The notes under the pieces: model-generated
The model's database searches: none
The model's input: only the letters and a program-made list of their open reading frames with translations
What the model was told of the DNA's origin: nothing
Made by a program: the position numbers and the translations under genes
In this document: positions 35,049 to 42,141 of the stretch, piece after piece
Layout of the letters: each line of letters opens with the position of its first letter
Numbering within the stretch: position 1 is the stretch's first letter
NCBI RefSeq assembly: GCF_019880385.1
Contig: NZ_CP082273.1
Span: 1,240,001 to 1,304,000, forward strand
Direction: 5' to 3'
Length of the DNA stretch: 64,000 nucleotides
Source: Nocardioides coralli
Lineage (GTDB): Bacteria > Actinomycetota > Actinomycetes > Propionibacteriales > Nocardioidaceae

Positions 35049-36244
35049 GGATCGTGGGGACCCGCAGGCTGCTGGTGGCGACCGCGCTGGGTGCGCTGCT
35101 CCTGACCGGCTGCGCGGCCGAGGGGCCCGCGCCGCGGGCCTCCCAGGACGAGCCCACCCCGCCCGCGACCGCGGAGGCCGAGCCCCCCGAGGTCCACCAC
35201 GCCGACATCCCGGAGGGTGACTCGCGCCCGCTGCGCGAGGGCGAGCGCCGGCTCACCCTCCGGATGCCTGCCGCCTACACCCCGAGCGCCCCCCACGGGG
35301 CGGGGTCCGACGACTACCGCTGCTTCCTGCTCGACCCCCGCCTGCGCCAGGACAGCTACCTGACCGGCACCCACGTCATCCCGGGCAACCGCGAGGTGGT
35401 CCACCACGTGATCCTGTTCCGGGTCCCGCCCGAGCAGGTCGAGCGGGCCCGGACGCGTGACGACCTCGACGACGGGCCGGGCTGGACCTGCTTCGGCGGC
35501 ACCGGGGTCGACGACGTCACCGACGTCGACGACGCCGGCTGGCTGGGCGCGTGGGCACCGGGTGGTGAGGAGTCGGTGCACCGCCGCGGGCTCGGCGTAC
35601 CGCTCGAGGCCGGCAGCCAGATCGTGATGCAGGTGCACTACAACCTGCTGGCCGGCGACGAACCCGACGCCTCGGCGACCCAGCTCCGGCTGGCACCGGG
35701 CGACGCGGACATCACCGGCCTGGGCACCATGCTCCTGCCCGGCCCCGTCGAGCTGCCCTGCCGGAAGGGCCACCGTGGCTCGCCGCTCTGTGACCGCGAC
35801 GCGGCCCTCGCCGACGTCCAGGAGCGTTTCGGCCCCCGGGCGGGGGCGACCGCCAACCTGCTCCACCTCCTGTGCGGCTCGAAGCCGCGCCCCGGCAACA
35901 CCCAGTCCTGCACCCGCACGCTGTCGGAGCCGATGACCGTCCACGGGGTGGCGGGCCACATGCACCTGCTCGGACGCAGCATCACCATCGAGACGAACGC
36001 CGGCACCGACCGGGCCCGGACCCTGCTCGACATCCCCGTCTGGGACTTCGACGACCAGGGTGCTCGTCCGACCGAGCCGGTGAGGCTCTCCGCCTTCGAC
36101 CAGGTCACGGTCACCTGCCGTCACGTCCAGTGGCTGCGCGACCGGTTGCCGGCCTTCGAGGGGCAGGACGAGCGCTACGTGCTGTGGGGCGAGGGGACCA
36201 CCGACGAGATGTGTCTCGGCATCCTGCAGGTCACCCGCCCGTGA
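35045..36244 (+). CDS. PHM-like copper type II ascorbate-dependent monooxygenase lipoprotein
   Basis: A 399-residue lipoprotein (lipobox LLTGC, Cys23) whose core matches the two-copper peptidylglycine hydroxylase fold. All ligand positions are visible: HH at 120-121 (EVVHHVILF) and H198 (QVHYN) for the CuH site, H305 and H307 (GHMHLLG) and M389 (TTDEMCLGI) for the CuM site. Multiple Cys could form the disulfides of the fold. It should hydroxylate a C-H bond of an extracytoplasmic substrate using copper, O2 and a reductant; the substrate is unknown. The GTG start overlaps HIT. Such genes are not usual neighbours of HIT and phoH. Confidence 0.82.
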   Translation: MRIVGTRRLLVATALGALLLTGCAAEGPAPRASQDEPTPPATAEAEPPEVHHADIPEGDSRPLREGERRLTLRMPAAYTPSAPHGAGSDDYRCFLLDPRLRQDSYLTGTHVIPGNREVVHHVILFRVPPEQVERARTRDDLDDGPGWTCFGGTGVDDVTDVDDAGWLGAWAPGGEESVHRRGLGVPLEAGSQIVMQVHYNLLAGDEPDASATQLRLAPGDADITGLGTMLLPGPVELPCRKGHRGSPLCDRDAALADVQERFGPRAGATANLLHLLCGSKPRPGNTQSCTRTLSEPMTVHGVAGHMHLLGRSITIETNAGTDRARTLLDIPVWDFDDQGARPTEPVRLSAFDQVTVTCRHVQWLRDRLPAFEGQDERYVLWGEGTTDEMCLGILQVTRP

Positions 36245-36287
36245 CGAGTGGGATCCACCCCGCCCGCGTGCGTAGCATGGAAGCCCC

Positions 36288-37322
36288 ATGACTGACACCC
36301 AGAACACGCCCGGACGTGGCGCCACCAGCACCCACCACACCGTGGTCGTCCCCAACAGCATCGACATGGTCAGCCTGCTCGGGCCCGGCGACGAGCACCT
36401 CGCGCTGCTCGAGCGCGCCTTCGACGCCGAGGTCCACGTGCGCGGCAACCGCATCACGCTGCACGGCGAGCCCGGTGAGGTCGCCCTCGCCGAGCGGCTC
36501 CTCGACGAGCTCGTGACCATCATCCGCACCGGCCAGGGCCTCAGCACCGAGACGGTCGAGCGGGTGCTCGCGATGCTGCGCGCCGAGACCACCGAGCGGC
36601 CCGCCGACGTGCTCTCGCTCAACATCCTGTCCAACCGCGGGCGCTCCATCCGGCCCAAGACGCTCAACCAGAAGCGCTACGTCGACTCCATCGACAAGCA
36701 CACGATCACCTTCGGCATCGGCCCGGCCGGCACCGGCAAGACCTACCTGGCGATGGCCAAGGCGGTGCAGGCGCTCCAGGGCAAGGACGTCAACCGGATC
36801 ATCCTGACCCGCCCCGCGGTCGAGGCGGGGGAGCGGCTGGGCTTCCTGCCGGGCACGCTCAGCGAGAAGATCGACCCCTACCTGCGGCCGCTCTACGACG
36901 CCCTCCACGACATGATCGACCCCGACTCGATCCCCAAGCTGCTCGCGGCGGGGACGATCGAGGTGGCGCCGCTGGCCTACATGAGGGGCCGCACCCTCAA
37001 CGACGCGTTCGTGATCCTCGACGAGGCCCAGAACACCACGCCCGAGCAGATGAAGATGTTCCTCACCCGGCTCGGCTTCGGCTCCAAGATCGTGGTCACC
37101 GGTGACGTGACCCAGATCGACCTCCCGGGCGGCACCCGCTCGGGGCTCCGCGTCGTCGAGGACATCCTCACCGGCGTGGAGGACGTGGTGTTCAACCGGC
37201 TGACCAGCCACGACGTCGTCCGCCACAAGCTCGTCGGCCGGATCGTCGCGGCCTACGACGAGTTCGACGCCCGCGGCGACGGCGCCCGGGGCGATGCGGG
37301 TCGGGACGGGCGCGGCCGGTGA
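36288..37322 (+). CDS. phoH: PhoH-like ATPase
   Basis: A 344-residue P-loop ATPase of the PhoH/YbeZ class associated with RNA metabolism. An N-terminal KH-like domain ([25 protein letters not shown]) precedes Walker [14 protein letters not shown], Walker [13 protein letters not shown], and [11 protein letters not shown] with the sensor region. TAGCAT at 36273-36278 is 9 bases before the ATG. The stop overlaps ybeY as GTGA. phoH-ybeY-corC is a deeply conserved set linked to ribosome and 16S rRNA maturation. Confidence 0.96.
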   Translation: MTDTQNTPGRGATSTHHTVVVPNSIDMVSLLGPGDEHLALLERAFDAEVHVRGNRITLHGEPGEVALAERLLDELVTIIRTGQGLSTETVERVLAMLRAETTERPADVLSLNILSNRGRSIRPKTLNQKRYVDSIDKHTITFGIGPAGTGKTYLAMAKAVQALQGKDVNRIILTRPAVEAGERLGFLPGTLSEKIDPYLRPLYDALHDMIDPDSIPKLLAAGTIEVAPLAYMRGRTLNDAFVILDEAQNTTPEQMKMFLTRLGFGSKIVVTGDVTQIDLPGGTRSGLRVVEDILTGVEDVVFNRLTSHDVVRHKLVGRIVAAYDEFDARGDGARGDAGRDGRGR

Positions 37323-37783
37323 GCATCGAGATCATCGACGAGTCCGGCCACGGTCTCGACGTACGCCGCCTCGCCGGTCTGTCGCGCTTCGTGATGGACC
37401 AGATGCGGGTCCACCCGCAGGCGGAGCTCTGCATCAAGGCCGTCGACGAGCCGACCATCGCCCAGCTCAACGGGCAGTGGATGGAGAAGGAGGGTCCCAC
37501 CGACGTGCTGGCGTTCCCGATCGACGAGCTGCGGCCCGGGCTGGTCGACGCGGAGCCGGAGGAGGGCGTGCTCGGCGACCTGGTGCTCTGCCCGGCCGTG
37601 GCCGAGCGGCAGGGTGAGCAGGCCGGGCACGGCACCGAGGCCGAGATCGAGCTGCTGACCGTGCACGGGATCCTCCACCTGCTCGGCTACGACCACGCCG
37701 AGCCCGAGGAGCACCGCGAGATGTTCGGGCTCCAGGACCAGCTGCTCGCCGGCTGGCGCACCCGCGGCAGCGACCAGCGGTGA
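37319..37783 (+). CDS. ybeY: Endoribonuclease YbeY
   Basis: A 154-residue metal-dependent RNase acting in 16S rRNA 3'-end maturation. The zinc motif is LTVHGILHLLGYDHAEPEE (H-G-x-L-H-L-x-G-Y-D-H, three His). The N-terminal part, LSRFVMDQMRVHPQAELCIKAVDE and EGPTDVLAFPIDE, is typical. GTG 37319 overlaps phoH, and the stop overlaps the CorC-like gene as GTGA, so three genes are translationally coupled. Confidence 0.96.
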   Translation: MSIEIIDESGHGLDVRRLAGLSRFVMDQMRVHPQAELCIKAVDEPTIAQLNGQWMEKEGPTDVLAFPIDELRPGLVDAEPEEGVLGDLVLCPAVAERQGEQAGHGTEAEIELLTVHGILHLLGYDHAEPEEHREMFGLQDQLLAGWRTRGSDQR

Positions 37784-39090
37784 CCGGCTCCGACCTGTGG
37801 CTGCTCGGCGCGGCCGCAGCCCTGGTGGTCCTCGCGGGCGTGTTCTCCGCCGCCGACGCCGCGCTGGCGTCGTACTCCCGCGCCCGCGCCGAGGAGCTCG
37901 CCGCCGAGGGACGGGCCGGTGCCCGCCGGCTCGTGGCGCTGCTCGACGACGCCACGCGTCACCTCAACACAGCACTGCTGCTCCGGCTGCTCTGCGAGAT
38001 CTCGGCGACGGTCCTGGTCACCCAGCTCGTGCGGGACCTGTGGGACGGCGACTTCTGGAAGGCGGCCCTCTCGTCGATCGCGCTCATGCTGGTGGTGTCG
38101 TTCGTCGTGATCGGCGTCGGGCCACGCACCCTGGGCCGCCAGCACGCGGAACGGGTCGCCCTCTGGTCGGCCGCGCCCCTCGCCACCGCCACCCGGGTGC
38201 TGGGCCCCGTGTCACGGGTGCTGATCATGGTCGGCAACGCGCTGACTCCCGGGCAGGGCTTCCGGGAGGGACCGTTCGCGACCGAGACCGAGCTCCGCGA
38301 GCTCGTCGACCTCGCCGAGGCCTCGGCGGTCATCGAGTCCGGCGAGCGCAAGATGATCCACTCGGTCTTCGAGCTCGGCGACACCATCGCCCGCGAGGTG
38401 ATGGTCCCGCGCAACGACATCGTCTACATCGAGCGCTACAAGAACCTGCGGCAGACCATGTCGCTGTTCCTGCGCAGCGGCTTCTCCCGGATCCCCGTGA
38501 CCGGGGAGAACCTCGACGACATCCTGGGCTTCGCCTACCTCAAGGATCTCGTGCGCCGCGACTTCGAGGCGCCTGACGTCGAGTTCACCCAGCGCGTGGA
38601 GGAGGTGATGCGGCCGGCGATCTACGTGCCGGACTCCAAGCCCGTGGACGCGCTGCTGTCGGAGATGCAGTCGATGCGGCAGCACATCGCCGTCGTCGTC
38701 GACGAGTACGGCGGAACCGCAGGCCTGGTGACGATCGAGGACGTGCTCGAGGAGATCGTGGGCGAGATCACCGACGAGTACGACGAGGAGGAGATCGACG
38801 TCGAGGTGCTCGACGAGGGCGTGGCCGCCCGTGTCTCGTCCCGATACCCGGTCGACGACCTCGACGAGCTCTTCGGCTTCCAGGTCGACGAGGAGGACGT
38901 CGACAGCGTGGGCGGCCTGATGGCCAAGCACCTCGGGCGGGTGCCCATCCCCGGCTCCTCGGTCGAGGCCCACGGCCTGGTGTTCGAGGCCGAGGAGACG
39001 GCTGGTCGACGCAACAAGGTCGGCACCGTGCTGATCCGACGACTCGCGCCGGTGGTGCCGGAGGCGGGGGAGGGAGACCTCGATGAGTGA
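37780..39090 (+). CDS. CNNM/CBS/CorC-domain membrane transport protein
   Basis: A 436-residue protein with an N-terminal CNNM (DUF21) membrane domain (four hydrophobic segments, about residues 5-160), tandem CBS domains (EVMVPRNDIVYIERYKNLRQTM; VEEVMRPAIYVPDSKPVDALLSE; about 205-335), and a C-terminal CorC_HlyC domain (VSSRYPVDDLDELFGF, about 355-430). The family exports Mg2+ or Co2+ and was formerly called hemolysin. It lies between ybeY and the deaminase-like gene, overlapping both, as in other actinobacteria. Confidence 0.94.
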   Translation: MTGSDLWLLGAAAALVVLAGVFSAADAALASYSRARAEELAAEGRAGARRLVALLDDATRHLNTALLLRLLCEISATVLVTQLVRDLWDGDFWKAALSSIALMLVVSFVVIGVGPRTLGRQHAERVALWSAAPLATATRVLGPVSRVLIMVGNALTPGQGFREGPFATETELRELVDLAEASAVIESGERKMIHSVFELGDTIAREVMVPRNDIVYIERYKNLRQTMSLFLRSGFSRIPVTGENLDDILGFAYLKDLVRRDFEAPDVEFTQRVEEVMRPAIYVPDSKPVDALLSEMQSMRQHIAVVVDEYGGTAGLVTIEDVLEEIVGEITDEYDEEEIDVEVLDEGVAARVSSRYPVDDLDELFGFQVDEEDVDSVGGLMAKHLGRVPIPGSSVEAHGLVFEAEETAGRRNKVGTVLIRRLAPVVPEAGEGDLDE

Positions 39091-39424
39091 CCTTTCCGCC
39101 GAGGACGCGAAGCTGGTGACGCTGGCCCGCGCCACCCGGACCCGGGCCGGGGCCGCGGAGGGCGCCGCGCTCCGGGACGCCGACGGTCGCACCTACGCCG
39201 GCGCGACGGTCGACCTGCCCTCGCTGCACGTCTCGGCGGTGGGGGCCTGCGTCGCCATGGCGGTGGCGGCTGGTGTCCGCGGCGTGGAGGCCGTGGTGGT
39301 GCTGACCGAGCAGGATGAGGTGCCACGGGCCGATCGGGCTGTGCTCGCCGAGCTCGGTGGCGCCGGGGTCACGGTGCACCGCGGCGAGCCCCGGGGCACG
39401 GTGCTGGAGTCCTTCCGGACCTGA
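39083..39424 (+). CDS. Cytidine-deaminase-like protein without the zinc motifs
   Basis: A 113-residue protein at the position where actinobacterial genomes carry a gene annotated as cytidine deaminase. ATRTRAGAAEGAALRDADGRTYAGATVDLPSLHVSAVGACVAMAVAAG (about residues 16-62) follows the deaminase layout. The (C/H)AE motif is replaced by SAVGACVAMA and no PCxxC motif follows, so zinc binding and deamination are unlikely. The ATG overlaps the CorC-like gene by 8 bases. It normally precedes era; here about 6 kb of other genes are inserted after it. Confidence 0.75.
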   Translation: MSDLSAEDAKLVTLARATRTRAGAAEGAALRDADGRTYAGATVDLPSLHVSAVGACVAMAVAAGVRGVEAVVVLTEQDEVPRADRAVLAELGGAGVTVHRGEPRGTVLESFRT

Positions 39425-39485
39425 GCCTCGGGTAAAGACTTCGACGGGTTGACGGATACCTTGACCGAAATCGACCGCGCTCGGT

Positions 39486-39491
39486 CACAAT
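39486..39491 (+). promoter_or_regulatory. -10-like hexamer for the XRE-TPR regulator
   Basis: CACAAT is 6 bases before ATG 39498. TTGACC at 39461-39466 is a possible -35 at 19 bases. GACCG-CGCT-CGGTC (39473-39486) is a small inverted repeat between them that could be an operator. Confidence 0.4.
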
Positions 39492-39497
39492 CTGTCC

Positions 39498-40865
39498 ATG
39501 GACGTTGTCGAAGCTGCGATTCTCCGGGAGATCGACCCCGCTGAGCTGGGCGGTCGTATCCGTGCTGCGCGTGTTGCCAAGGGCTGGACCCAGACCGACC
39601 TGGCGGGCGATCTCGTCTCCGTCGGCTACGTGTCACGCCTCGAGTCCGGCCAGCGCCGGCCCAACGCCGAGGTGCTCTCCGGGCTGGCTGCCCGGCTCGG
39701 GCTGCCCGTCGACCAGCTGCTGCGCGGCGCCAGCGCGCGCGAGCACGACGAGATCCGGCTGGAGCTCGACCTGGCGGAGTTCGCGTTCGAGAACGGCGAG
39801 GCCATCGAGGCCGAGTCGCGCGCACGCCACGCCATCGACCGCGCGACGTCGGCGTCCCTCCACGACCTCGTGGAGCGCGGGCGCTTCCTGGTCGCCCGGA
39901 CGCTGGAGCAGCAGGGCGCCATCGACGAGGCGATCCTGCAGCTCGAGCCGCTGGTCACCGCCCCCGAGGGCGGCATCCTCAAGATCCAGGCCGCCATCGC
40001 GCTGAGCCGCTGCTACCGCGAGTCCGGCGACCTCGGGCTGGCGATCGAGACCGGGGAGCGGGTGCTCGAGAAGCTGTCGGGGACGCCGCTCGACAGCGCC
40101 GACGAGTCCGTGCAGCTCGCCGTCACCCTGGCCGCCGCCTACTCGGAGCGGGGCGACGTGGGCCAGGCGGTGCGCACCTGCCGCCGGGCCATCGACAAGG
40201 CCGAGACGCTGCAGTCACCCAAGGCCCGGGCCTCCGCCTACTGGAACGCCTGCATCCTGGAGACCAAGCAGGGCCGGATCCGCGAGGCCGTCCCCCTCGC
40301 CGAGCGCGCGCTCGCCCTCCTGTCGGAGGGTCGCGACGGGCGCAACCTCGCCCGGCTGCGGACCGAGCTCGCCGACATGCAGCTGCGGCTCGACCCCCCC
40401 AACGTGGAGGCGGCCCACGAGCAGCTGGCCAAGGCGGCGGTGGAGCTCCACACCTCCAGCGGCGGCGCCATCGACTTCGCGCGTCACAGCCTCTCGCGTG
40501 CCCGGGCCCTGCTGCTCGAGGGAAAGTACGACGAGGCGCGCCAGCTCGCCGCGGAGATCAACGAGGCCGTCGGTTCACGTGCGCCCATGCTGGCCGCGGA
40601 CGCTCTCGCGGTGGTGGGTCAGGCCTGGGGCGGAGGCGGCAACTTCGCCGAGGCCGGCAACGCCTACCGCCAGGCAGTGCTGGTGCTGACCGGCGTGGGA
40701 TCCGACCGCGAGGCGGCCGAGCTGTGGTTCGAGCTGGCCGGCCTGCTCGAGGGAGTCGGCGACATGGAGTCCGCCCGCTCCGCCTACCGCAGCGCCGCTG
40801 CCTCCGCCGGACTGCGCAGCCGGCCGGTGGTGCGCCTCGACGTGGAGTCGCGGCAGGAGATCTGA
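39498..40865 (+). CDS. XRE-family regulator with C-terminal TPR domain
   Basis: A 455-residue cytosolic DNA-binding protein. The XRE-type helix-turn-helix is at about residues 18-75 (RIRAARVAKGWTQTDLAGDL, YVSRLESGQRRPNAEVLSGLAARL). The rest (about 90-440) is helical with repeated TPR-like units, e.g. ALSRCYRESGDLGLAIETGERVLEKL and LAAAYSERGDVGQAVRTCRRAIDKAE. The HTH-TPR build resembles peptide-responsive RRNPP regulators of Firmicutes, but family membership cannot be shown by eye. It is convergent with four tiny peptide genes and separated from them only by a bidirectional terminator, making them candidate ligands. Confidence 0.85.
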   Translation: MDVVEAAILREIDPAELGGRIRAARVAKGWTQTDLAGDLVSVGYVSRLESGQRRPNAEVLSGLAARLGLPVDQLLRGASAREHDEIRLELDLAEFAFENGEAIEAESRARHAIDRATSASLHDLVERGRFLVARTLEQQGAIDEAILQLEPLVTAPEGGILKIQAAIALSRCYRESGDLGLAIETGERVLEKLSGTPLDSADESVQLAVTLAAAYSERGDVGQAVRTCRRAIDKAETLQSPKARASAYWNACILETKQGRIREAVPLAERALALLSEGRDGRNLARLRTELADMQLRLDPPNVEAAHEQLAKAAVELHTSSGGAIDFARHSLSRARALLLEGKYDEARQLAAEINEAVGSRAPMLAADALAVVGQAWGGGGNFAEAGNAYRQAVLVLTGVGSDREAAELWFELAGLLEGVGDMESARSAYRSAAASAGLRSRPVVRLDVESRQEI

Positions 40866-40893
40866 GAGCGCGCGTCCTCCTTGCGGACGCACG

Positions 40894-40927
40894 AAGCGGG
40901 GCCGGAGGTCTTCCTCCGGCCCCGCTT
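40894..40927. terminator. Strong bidirectional terminator between regulator and peptide genes
   Basis: AAGCGGGGCCGGAGG and CCTCCGGCCCCGCTT form a perfect 15-bp stem with a TCTT loop. It starts 28 bases after the regulator stop and ends 41 bases before the last peptide gene's stop on the other strand. Confidence 0.85.
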
Positions 40928-40968
40928 GTGTGCTCAGGGGCTGCGTGGGTCGACAGCCCTGCAGCTGG

Positions 40969-41103
40969 TCAGCAGCACCAGTTGTTGGTCCTGGTGTTCG
41001 ACGACTTGCCGGCCTCGGCGGTGGTGGCCACGCCGGCGGTGCCGAGGGTGGCCGCCAGGGTGGTGACGAGGGCGGCGATGACGAGCTTGACCTTGCGGTT
41101 CAT
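40969..41103 (-). CDS. Small secreted peptide ending NNWCC (copy 1, divergent)
   Basis: 44 residues, with AGGAGA 6 bases before the ATG. The N-terminus MNRKVKLVIAALVTTLAATL is a classic signal peptide (basic start, hydrophobic core), and AEA-G is a signal peptidase I site after residue 31. The predicted mature peptide is GKSSNTRTNNWCC, 13 residues. It differs from copies 2 and 3 at six positions (2, 4, 5, 25, 36, 39), while the Trp-Cys-Cys end is kept. It is last in the tandem array on this strand. No modification enzyme is near. Function unknown; peptide signal or metal-binding peptide are possibilities. Confidence 0.75.
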   Translation of the reverse strand: MNRKVKLVIAALVTTLAATLGTAGVATTAEAGKSSNTRTNNWCC

Positions 41104-41176
41104 GACGGTCTCCTGAGGGTGTGGGTGGGTTGTGGCCGACGGACACCCGAGACAGAGCTCCGTCTTCAGCGGCTGG

Positions 41177-41281
41177 TCAGCAGCACCGGTGGGTGTCCTT
41201 CTCGCGGATGGTCGTGTCCTGCCGGCGTCGGCCTGGCGACGCCGGCGCACCCGAGAGTGGCGGCGTGGCGAGGGCGCTCAT
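41177..41281 (-). CDS. Divergent small peptide ORF ending THRCC
   Basis: 34 residues, lying between copies 1 and 2. The C-terminus DTTIREKDTHRCC resembles KSSITRGNNWCC of the other copies ([S/T][S/T]I...CC), and the DNA around the stop codon (GGTCAGCAGCACC) is identical to theirs. The N-terminus MSALATPPLSGAPASPGRRR is not a good signal peptide. GGAGG is 10 bases before the ATG and TAGCAT (minus strand) is upstream. It may be a decayed or specialised member of the array. Confidence 0.45.
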   Translation of the reverse strand: MSALATPPLSGAPASPGRRRQDTTIREKDTHRCC

Positions 41282-41393
41282 CAGATGCCCTGCCTCCCAG
41301 CCATGCTAGGTCCGCTGCCGTGGTGCTCGTGGGAAAACTGGTGATTTCTGTTCCCCGTGAGGCGGCTCCGGCCGAGCCGTTGCCACCCGGGTC

Positions 41394-41528
41394 CTAGCAG
41401 CACCAGTTGTTGCCACGGGTGATGGAGGACTTGCCGGCCTCGGCGGTGGTGGCGATGCCGGCGGTGCCGAGGGTGGCCGCGAGGGTGGTGACGAGGGCGG
41501 CGATGACGAGCTTGGCCTGACGGGTCAT
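41394..41528 (-). CDS. Small secreted peptide ending NNWCC (copy 2)
   Basis: 44 residues, identical in protein sequence to copy 3. MTRQAKLVIAALVTTLAATL starts a signal peptide that ends at TTAEA; the mature part is GKSSITRGNNWCC. AGGAGA is 5 bases before the ATG, and the bases preceding it match copy 3 (CCAGGAGATCGAC). The stop is TAG where copy 3 has TGA. The start-to-start distance to copy 3 is 213 bp, consistent with tandem duplication and a recent origin or sequence homogenisation. Confidence 0.78.
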   Translation of the reverse strand: MTRQAKLVIAALVTTLAATLGTAGIATTAEAGKSSITRGNNWCC

Positions 41529-41606
41529 GTCGATCTCCTGGTGCTGTGGTGGGTGTCGTGCGTGTGGTGAACCGGGCCCCGAGAGAGGACGAACCTGCGT
41601 GTCAGG

Positions 41607-41741
41607 TCAGCAGCACCAGTTGTTGCCACGGGTGATGGAGGACTTGCCGGCCTCGGCGGTGGTGGCGATGCCGGCGGTGCCGAGGGTGGCCGCGAGGGTG
41701 GTGACGAGGGCGGCGATGACGAGCTTGGCCTGACGAGTCAT
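41607..41741 (-). CDS. Small secreted peptide ending NNWCC (copy 3, promoter-proximal)
   Basis: 44 residues, identical to copy 2 in every residue. It is the first gene of the array on the minus strand, so the promoter should lie in 41742-41900. Signal peptide to Ala31, mature GKSSITRGNNWCC. The ribosome site is AGGAGA. A CCCTGT-C-ACAGGG palindrome is 94 bases upstream. Two identical peptide genes and one divergent copy suggest selection for dose and for variants. Confidence 0.78.
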   Translation of the reverse strand: MTRQAKLVIAALVTTLAATLGTAGIATTAEAGKSSITRGNNWCC

Positions 41742-41834
41742 GTCGATCTCCTGGTGCTGGTGGTGGGTATGCGCCTGATGTGCTCAGGATGGGGACTCGG
41801 AGGCAAATTGGGAAGAGGGCACGCGCAGGATTTT

Positions 41835-41847
41835 CCCTGTCACAGGG
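41835..41847. promoter_or_regulatory. Palindrome CCCTGT-C-ACAGGG, possible operator for the peptide genes
   Basis: A perfect 6-bp inverted repeat around a single C, upstream of copy 3. It could bind a dimeric regulator such as the XRE-TPR protein. Only one copy was noticed; role inferred from position. Confidence 0.35.
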
Positions 41848-41938
41848 GCGCCGACCGGCGTGATTCACGCTCAGAATCGAGGGTCGAGCCCGGCATAGAC
41901 CATCTCCGGGAAGTGGGTGCGGAATCCGGGGCGGTGTG

Positions 41939-42090
41939 TAAACTGGGGTCACAGGCAGGTGGCAAATCCCCCTTTTGCCCACGCCGGCCTGATTGGCGGG
42001 AGTGCCACCCACCCCCGGAACCCCGCCGAGCAACGGTGCCGCCCAACAGGCACGGAGGCTCCCCGCACTCGGTACGGGGAGCCTCTCTCG
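41939..42090 (+). ncRNA. Possible structured leader or small RNA ending in a strong hairpin
   Basis: TAAACT at 41939-41944 could be a -10. The following bases fold into successive stems: GTGGCAAA with TTTTGCCCAC (one bulge), GTGCC with GGCAC, and finally GAGGCTCCCCG (42055-42065) with CGGGGAGCCTC (42075-42085), an 11-bp stem followed by TCTCGTT. It matches no riboswitch I recognise. It could be a small RNA or a terminated leader ahead of the tmsA-like gene. Confidence 0.35.
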
Positions 42091-42128
42091 TTCCCGGACT
42101 TCCACCCGTTCCGGCCGCCGCTTCGGAG

Positions 42129-42134
42129 TAGCGT
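42129..42134 (+). promoter_or_regulatory. -10 hexamer for the leaderless tmsA-like gene
   Basis: TAGCGT is 7 bases before GTG 42142 and lies downstream of the strong hairpin, so the gene probably has its own promoter. It decides for 42142 over GTG 42133 and 42136. Confidence 0.5.
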
Positions 42135-42141
42135 GGTGCCC

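Larger units (their letters stand above)
41742..42141. other. 400-bp intergenic region between peptide genes and the tmsA-like gene
   Basis: Divergent control region. It holds a palindrome at 41835, a -10-like TAAACT at 41939, several stem-loops and a strong hairpin at 42055-42085, and the leaderless -10 for the tmsA-like gene at 42129. No protein gene was recognised. Details are given in separate entries. Confidence 0.5.

Noticed and set aside
40969..41741. Lanthipeptide, lasso peptide or other RiPP precursor cluster
   Set aside because: No lanthipeptide synthetase, cyclase, radical SAM maturase or dedicated transporter lies within the block; each peptide has an ordinary signal peptide.
41939..42090. 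Known riboswitch (cobalamin, TPP, SAM or c-di-AMP class) before tmsA
   Set aside because: None of the conserved core motifs of these classes could be placed; kept only as an unclassified structured RNA candidate.
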